Below, in pieces: positions 31,201 through 40,200 of a stretch of 64,000 nt of DNA. Both the position numbers and the translations under genes were made by a program. This stretch comes from Falsiroseomonas sp046052145 (GTDB lineage Bacteria; Pseudomonadota; Alphaproteobacteria; Acetobacterales; Acetobacteraceae). A model generated the notes under the pieces. It searched no databases, was not told the origin of the DNA, and saw only the letters and a program-made list of their open reading frames with translations. Each line of letters begins with the position of its first letter. Within the stretch, counting starts at the first letter, position 1. Location: assembly GCA_046052145.1 (NCBI GenBank), contig JBJOMW010000001.1, forward strand, positions 589,312-653,311. Reading direction: 5' to 3'.

Positions 31201-34200
31201 GGCGACCAGCTGCTGGTGGATGGCGACGGCACGAATCACCTCTACCTCGCCGGGAACTGGTCGAACCTCGGCACGGTGCAGAACACCACCGGCGGCGTAA
31301 CGCGCACCTACAAGGTGATGCAGAGCGGCGTTGCCGCGGCACAGGTGCTGGTGGATGACCGGGTCATCCTGCATCTCGTGCCCTCGTTGGTGACCACCGC
31401 CAACGAGCTGGCCGGCGGGCTGAATCTGGTCGAGGCGCAGAGCAATGGCGGCACGCCGATGCGCGTCAGCCTGGCCAGCACCGACGCGGTGGCGGGGAAC
31501 GTCATCCGCCTGACCTACAACGGCGTGAACTACGATGTGACGTTGCAGGCCAGTGACATCCAGGCCGGCTTCGTGGACATCACGGTGCCGACCGCGGCGC
31601 TGACGGCGGCGGTGCCGGTGGGCAGCAGCGGCACGGTTGCGGCGACCGTCACGTTGCTGAACGGCGCCACGGTGGTCGCGGCCTCGGATCCGACGCCGAT
31701 CGTGTCCAACTTCATCCAGCCGCAGGCGCCGATCATCTCGGCCACGGCCTGGACCAGCGCCGGCACCAGCGCCCTCAGCGGCATCCCGGAGGCGCTGAAG
31801 AACGCGCGCTACACCGGCTTCGCGGCGACGACGGCTGTCGGCGCAGCCGACGACAACACGCTGTACTTCTCCGAGGTCAACAACAGCCAGGATTCCGGCA
31901 CCTGGGTGCGGGTGCAGATCCCGACGGCCGGGACGGCGGGTGCCACGGCGCCTGCGCTGGCGGGCGACAGCGTGGTCATCAACTGGGGCAGCCAGACGAA
32001 TGCCGTCAGCGCCACGCTGACCAGCACCGACATCGCCAACAAGTATGTCGACCTGCTGGTCCCCTGGAGTGTGATCGGGGCGCAAAGCTGGGGCACGGTC
32101 AGCGTCAGCGCCCAGGTTGTGACGTCTTCCGGCAATGCCAGCGCCGCCAGCGCCGTGAATGTGAGCTATGTCTTCGACCTGCCGCTGGTCAGCACGGGGA
32201 CGAACTACGGGTTCCGCATCAACGGGCGCACGGCGGGTGAGGGGACCTATGTTCCTGTAGCCCAGGACCGGGTGGGTGATGTCAACGGCGACGGGTATGA
32301 TGATTTCGCCGTCACCGGTTTGTCCGTCGCTGGATCGCCCGGCTTTACCTACATCGTATTTGGCAGGCCAGGACTAAGCAGCGTCGAGCTGTCGGATGTT
32401 GGTGTCGCTGCCAATAGTGGTTTCCGGATCACGGGGGTGACCAATACGACGGGCAGCAACCTGGCCCAGCATGTGACGGGCAATGGCGATCTCAATGGCG
32501 ACGGCTTGTCCGACCTGATCTTCACATCTCCCTTCCCAGACTCAGGGCGCTACGTGATCTGGGGGAAGACGAGTGGTGCCACGGTTACCATTTCGAACAA
32601 TACGACGATTGCGGCATCCGACGGGTTTAGGATTGCCGTCAGCGGCCCAGCTATCTGGGGCGGATCGCCCTTGTCGGTTCTGGGCGATGTCAACGGTGAT
32701 GGTCTCGATGATCTGGGGCTGACGGTCGGCGCGTCGAACATGAGCAACTATGTCGTGCTCTACGGCAGCACGACAGGATCAGTCGCGACGATCCCGTGGC
32801 TTGCCTCGGGGGGCTCTTTCGTCGGCGGTCACCAGATCCAGGCCTGGGGCGTGGGTGGGTCCTATGGCGGCCATTTCGGTCCCGGTGGCTTCGGCGGCGA
32901 CATCAATGGCGATGGTTACGCCGATATTGTCGCCAGGACGGAAAACTATGGCAGTACCGGCGGGACGGTTGATGTCTTCTTCGGCGGAGGAAGCTTGCCG
33001 GCTTCGGAGACCACCATTTGGAACACCGGCAACGGACAGGGCTACCGGATCACGGACTTCAATGCCAGGAACGATAGGGATGTCGCTGGTATTCAAGACG
33101 TCAATGGTGACGGCCGAGACGACCTCCTGATCAACTTCACGGCCTTGAGCGGGCCGGCCCAGACCTATGTGATTTTTGGCAAGACCAGCGACGTCTCCTT
33201 CTCGCGCACGGAACTGACCACCGGCACCTCCACCAACGGCTTCGTCATCAATGGTGGCCACGGGCGCAGCGCCGGCGATTTCAACGGCGACGGCCTAGTC
33301 GACATCCTCGTCCAGGATTCCAGCCTGACCATCAACGGCGTGGCCACGGGCGGGGCCTATCTGATCTACGGCAAGACCAGCGGGTCGGTGGTCAACCTCT
33401 CGGCCCTCAGGGCGTCCGAGGGCTTCCGCATCAACGGCGTCAGCGCCACCGACCAGGCTGGCGTTGCCGTGGCGCCGGCCGGTGATGTCGATGGCGACGG
33501 GTTTGCCGATCTGCTGGTCAGCGCGAATCAGGGCGACCCCACCGGGCGCACCAATGGCGGCATCAGCTATCTGATCTATGGCGGCGTCGGTGAGATACGC
33601 TCGCTGGTCTTCAACGGTGCGGATGGTGACGCCGTCGGGACATCGGCCGCCGAAACCCTGACCGGCACCAGCGGCAACAACCAGATCGTCGCGGGCGATG
33701 GCAACGATACCCTGCGCGGCCTGGGCGGCTATGACGTGCTCTATGGCGGTGCCGGCAATGACCGCTTCGAGCTCCATGACGGCAATATCCGCGCCCTGGC
33801 CGTCGCCTCGGCCGGCCTGGCGCCGGTGCCCTCGCGGATCGATGGCGGCACGGGGCTCGATACCCTGGTGGTGGGCACGGGCTCCTTCCTGAGCCTGCGC
33901 GACGTGGCCAGCCGCCTGCACGCCATCGAGGCGATCGAGCGCATCGCCGTGGAAGGCGGCACGCTGCAGATCGAAAACGGGCAGGCGCTGACCGTCAACG
34001 AAATCACGGGCCCCTTCAACCGCTTCAACACGGGCAATGGCTGGAGCGTCACCGGCACGGTGGCCGGCTTCGACGGGTCCGTGGACCATCACCAGCTGCT
34101 GATCGACGTCAGTGGCGGCGGCCTGCTCAGGCTGGGTTCGGATTTCGTGAAGGCCAGCGGCAGCCTGGCCTATGTCGGCGACAGCCTCATCAGCGCCGGC

Positions 34201-37200
34201 ACCTTCGATGTCTACGCCAATGCGGCAACGCGCACGCAGCTGATCGTGCGCCAGGGCCTGACGGTGCAAAACACCATCGCCTTGGCACCCACCATCAGCT
34301 CGATCCCCGAAGCGGATGCCAGCCGCAGCTTCGGTGCGCTCACCCTGGCCGAAGCGAACGACGCCGGCCTCGGCGTCTTCGCCAGCACGCCCGCCGGCAC
34401 GCCGGTGCTTGTGGGCCTCGCGGGCACCGGTGCGGTCGCTGGGCAGATTGTCCGCCTGGTCTGGGACGAGCAGGCCCCGGTCGACTACACCCTGACCAGC
34501 GCCGACATCGCCGCGGGCCAGGCGCGAGTCACGGTGCCGGCCGCCACGCTGACGGCGGCCACGGCAGCTGGCAGCATCGACACCGTGCCGGTGAGCGCGC
34601 AGATCCTGAACGGCGCGGCGGCGATCACGCCGCTCGGCGTCAGCTCGGCTGTGGTGGATTTCGGCACCGCCACCGCGCCGGCCAATGCGCCGGTGATCAA
34701 CTCCAGCAATCTGGCGACCTCCGACATCGCCGGCATCACCGAAGCCCGCTTCGGCAATGGCGGCACCACGATTGCCGACAACGCGCTGTACACCAGCGAG
34801 GCCGTCAACGGCACGGTGGTGCAGGTCTACCTCAAGAACGCTGCGGCCGCGGGCGACTGGGTGCGCATCAACTGGGGCGGTGTGACCTTCACGCAGCGGC
34901 TTGCCTCCGCCGTCGCTGTGGGCGGGGTTGTCAACGTCACCGTGCCCTACAGCGTGATCGCGGAGCAGGGCTACGGCACCTTCAACGTGACCGCCCAGCA
35001 ATTCACCGCGAATGGCCTGGCGGGCTCGGCTGCCAGCGCGCCGGTCTCGGTCACCTACAGGTTCGACCTGCCGCTGGCGCTGCCGGGCGCCAGCAGCGCG
35101 CCGACCTATGGCTTCGCCCTGTATGGCGAAAGCAGCAACGACGGGCTCGGCAATGCGGTCAGCAATGCGGGGGACGTCAACGGCGACGGCTATGAGGATG
35201 TCCTGCTGGGCGCATCGAATGTGGCGCCGTCGCTGAGCGGCAGGGCCTATCTGGTCCTGGGTTCCGCGACGTCGGACTCGGCCCTGATGACCAGCGCCCT
35301 GGCGCAGAACCGGGGCTTCAGGATCACCAGCCAATCGAGCAGCCAGTCCCTCGGTGACAGTGTATCGGCGGCAGGAGACGTCAACGGCGACGGTCTCGCC
35401 GACCTGCTGGTCGGTGCGTCCAATGCCGACGGCGTCAGCGGCACCGATGCCGGCGCGTCCTATGTTGTCTTCGGCAAAGGCAACACCACCGATGTGGCGG
35501 CCTCGGCCGTCGCAGGCGGCACTGGCGGTTTCCTGATCCGCGGTGGCAGTACCAGCGACAATGCGGGCTTCGCTGTCTCCGAGATCGGCGACTTCAACGG
35601 CGATGGCCTGGGCGATGTGCTGGTGCTGGCCCAGAACGCCGATCCGGTGCTGGGCGGGACAACGCTCACCAATGCCGGCCGCGCCTATATCATTTTCGGC
35701 AAGACGGGTGGTGCCGCCGTCAATCTAAGCAATCTGGCCAGTTCCGAGGGCCTGGTCATCAACGGCATGACGAGCAACGACCAGCTTGTCTCGGGCAGCA
35801 CTGCCGGTGATATCAACGGCGACGGCCTGCTGGACATTGTGCTCGGCTCCCCGCTGGCCGATCCGGCCGCCCGTGGTGATGCAGGGCGCGCCTATGTGGT
35901 GTTTGGCACGAGCAGCACCGCCGCCATCAACCTGTCGGCCGTCAATGCCGGCAGCGGCGGCTTTGTGCTCAATGGTGCCAGTGCGGGCGACAGGCTCGGC
36001 GCCAGTGTATCCCAGGCAGGCGATGTCAATGGTGACGGCCTAGCCGATCTGGTCATCGGCGCCACGGGCGCGAGCCTGCCCACCGGCGTGGGTACCGGTG
36101 CGGGTCGCGTCTATGTGGTCTTCGGCCGCACCGCCACCACCGCGCTGGAGGCATCGGCGATCGCCGGCGGTACCGGCGGCTTTGCGATCAATGCCGAAAG
36201 CAGCAGCGCCGGTTCAACGCTTGGCAATTCCGTGTCGAATGCCGGCGATATCAACGGCGATGGCCTGGCCGATCTGATCATCGGTGCAGCCCTGGCTGAC
36301 ACTGCAGGTGCCGATAGTGGTAACGCCTATGTGGTGTACGGCCGCACCGCCACCACAGCTGTTGACCTGTCGGCGCTGGATGTGAGTTCCAGCGGGTTCC
36401 GCATCGTCGGGCAGAGCGCCGGTGACATGGCAGGTCGGGCCGTTTCGGCGGCCGGCGATCTCAATGGCGACGGTTTTGCCGATCTGGTGATTGGCGCGAG
36501 CGGCGGCGACCAGACACTGACCAACCAGGGGAAGGTCTATATCGTCTATGGTGGTATGAGCGAGGCCACCGCAGCGGTCTTCCAGAGCAATGGCGATGCC
36601 ATCGGCACCAGCGGCGCCGACAGCTTGGTTGGCACCAGCGGTGACAACCAGTTGGTCGGCGGTGACGGCAACGACACGCTCACGGGCAATGGCGGCGCCG
36701 ATGTCCTGTATGGCGGGCGTGGCAATGACCTGATCGTGCTGAATGCCGACAACCTGCTCAATCTGTCGCGTAACAGCGGCAATGCGGCCCAGGCGGTTGC
36801 CCGTATCGACGGCGGCACCGGCACCGACACTGTCAGCGTGACCGGGGACGGATTGCTGTTCGACCTGACGGCGATCAGCAACCTTGCCATGGTCGGCGTC
36901 GAGCGCATCGACATCAGCTCGACCAGCACCGGCAATGAATTGAAGATGGGCCTGCGCGACGTGCTCGCGCTGGCCGGCACCGACAACAGCTTCAACACCG
37001 GCAATGGCTGGACGGTGGCCAACACCAACGGCGCAACCGGCTGGGGGGCGACCAACCTCGGCAGCCAGCTGGTGGTGGATGGCACCAGCCGCGATACCTT
37101 GACGCTGACCAATTCGTTCCGCGACATCGGCAATGTCGTCAATGGCAGCAACACCTATCGGGTGTTCCAGTCCGGCGCTGGCCGTACGCAGGTGATCGTG

Positions 37201-40200
37201 GATGCGGACATGAATGTCCGCGTGCCGCCCACCGTCATCAACACGGCGGACTTCGAATGGGCCAATGGCCTGATCCTGGCCGAGGCGCAAAGCGACAGCG
37301 GCACCTTGGTGCGGGTGGCCATCACGGACACCGGCGCCCTGGCCGGGCAGGCTGTGCGCATCAACTGGGGCGGCCAGACCGTCACGAGTGGTGCCATCAG
37401 CAACACCGATCTCAGCAATGGCTATGTGCAGGTTCTGGTGCCCACCGCCACCCTGACGGCCGCGACCGCCATTGGCAGCAGCGGCAGCGTCAATGTGTCT
37501 GCGGAGCTTCTGACGGCGCCGAGCGCGGGCAGCACGCTATCGACATCCGATTCTGTGGCGGTGTCCGCCAACTTCATCACGCCCAACGCACCCATCATCA
37601 GTGCGACAGCCTGGGCGTCCGGCGGCACCAGCAGCACCACAGGCATCCCGGAAGCGTCGCTCGCGGTCAACTGGACCACGGGCACCATTCCCACCACCGG
37701 GGTTGCGGACAACATGTTGTTCAGGTCCGAGACCATCAACGGCACCATCGTGCGGGTGCAATTGCCGACCAGCGGCGTGGCCGGTGTCACGGTGCCGGCG
37801 GTCGCCGGTGATACGGTGCGGCTCAATTGGGGCAGCCAGGTCGTCAATAGCGCGGCCCTGACCAGCACCGACATCACCAACCGGTATGTCGACATCACCG
37901 TGCCTGCGGCGACGCTCGACACGCTGGGCTATGGTTCGGTCGCCGTCACGGCGCAGGTCGTCAGTGCCAGCACGGGCAATCTGTCGCCCGCCTCTGGCAC
38001 GGTCACCGTCAACTACGCCTTCGACCTGCCGCTGACACTGCCCGGCAATCAGACCACGCCGAGCTACGGCTTCAGCATCAATGGCAACACGACGACCAAT
38101 GGCGCGACCGGCGGCGGTGCCTATGCCGGCGTGGTGAGCAAGCTCGGCGATATCAATGGCGACGGCTATGAGGACGTCTTGATCGGCGCGCCGTTCGAGG
38201 CGGTGACGACGTTCGGCATGCCGGTGGGCGCGGCCTATGTGGTGTATGGCGGCACGCGGCAGGCGACCGTCGAGCTGTCGGGCATGCAGACGTCTGCCAA
38301 CAGCAACGGGTTCCGGATCGGCCCGGGCACCGGGGCGGAGCAGACCAGTACCCGTGGTCTGGCGGGCGAATTGGACTTCAACGGCGACGGTCTGCCGGAC
38401 TATCTGATTGCCAACTGGTTCAGCGGCAATGTGCGCCATGGGCGGGTCTATGTGGCCTATGGCAACTCCACCGGTCAGCAGGTGCAGTTGAGCACACTCG
38501 ACAGCGGTGCCAACAACTCGCTGGGCTTCCGTGTTGATGCCCAGACCGGTGTTGCCTTCGGTGGGATCGCATACACCTACGAGCAAGCCAACAACGCGGT
38601 CAGCGACATCGGTGACTTCAACGGCGATGGCCTCGAGGATATCGCCATCGGTCAGTCCATTGCCTTGACGGGTTCAAACACCACTGGGGACCCAGGGCGG
38701 GTGGTCGTATTGTTCGGCTCGACCGCCAATCGTGCGAATGTGGTTCTGCCAGCCTTCAGCAACCAGACGGTGGCCGATGGCTTCATTCTGCAGGGCGCCG
38801 CTGGCATGGGACCCATGCTTGGCGTGACGGTTGCGGGCGACGGGGACACCAACGGCGACGGCTACTCTGACCTCCTGGTCACCACGACCAGTGCGGGCTC
38901 TTCGGTTGGGGCCGGCTATGTGCTCTACGGCCAGCAGGCGATCGCCAGCCTGTCGGTCACCGAGTTCAGCGGTGCGGGCACCACCAAAGGCTTCATCGTT
39001 TCCAACGTCGGTCAGTTTGGGGCCGCCAACACGGTCGCCTCGAAGATGGACTTCGTCGGCGACGTCAATGGCGATGGCCTCGACGATATCGTGACGCCGG
39101 GCGTCACCGCGGCCAAGGTCATTTTCGGCAGGGCCAATGGCGGCAATGTCGATGCGGCCCAGATCGGTGCGGCGGGCAACACCCAGGGATTTGCGATCAC
39201 CGGATTGTCTGGAACGACGACGGACCGCCAGTACAATCGCGTGGCGGGCATCGGCGATTTCAACGGCGATGGCCTGGACGACATGATCGCCGTCTCCTCT
39301 GGGCTTTGGCATGCGTGGCTGATCTTCGGCCAGACCGGCAACACGACCGTTGATGTCCGCAATCTGCAGGCCAGCCAGGGCTTCTGGATCAAGCCATTTG
39401 GCACCGCCACCTTCCTGACCGGTGTGGATGGCGCAGGCGACGTCAACGGCGATGGCTTCGCCGACCTGCTCGTCGGCTCGGGTGAGGACACCGTCGCGGG
39501 GCGGACGGCGAAGTCCGGCAAGTCCTTCATCATCTTCGGCGGCCTGTCGGACCTGCAGTCCATGACCTTCCAGGCCGCCAATGGCGACCTGATCGGTACC
39601 AGCGCGGGAGAAAGCCTCAATGGCACCGCCGGGGCGAACCAGATCGTGGCCGGCGATGGCAACGACACGGTGACCGGCAATGGCGGCGCCGACGTGATGT
39701 ACGGTGGCCGCGGCAACGACGCCTTCGTGCTCAATGCCGACAACCTGGCCCAGTTGGCGCGTAGCAGCGGCAATGCCAGCCAGGACATCGCCCGCGTCAA
39801 TGGCGGCACGGGCATCGACACGCTGCAATTCGCCGGCACCGGTCTCGACTTCGACCTGAGCCAGGTGCGGCGCTCGGCGCTGGAGGGCATCGAACGGATC
39901 GATCTCACCGGGTCCGGCAACAACACGCTCCGGCTGGGCCTGCTCGACGTCCTCAATTTCGGGGACAACAATCTCTGGAATGCGGGCAACACCAATGGCG
40001 CCTCGGGCGAGGCGCTCGCCGCCATCGAGCCGCGGCGTCAGCTGCGGGTGGAAGGCAATGCGGGCGATCGGGTCGAGATGTCCGAACGCACCGAATGGGT
40101 CCGTGCCAGCAACGACATGGTCGATGGCAACACCTACGCCGTGTGGAACCATGTCAGCGCCAGGGCCCAGCTGCTGATCAGCCAGGACGTGACGGTCACG

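Noticed and set aside
29158..39585. Eukaryotic origin for the integrin-like propellers
   Set aside because: FG-GAP/VCBS propellers are widespread in bacterial surface proteins, so the similarity in blade number does not imply transfer from animals.
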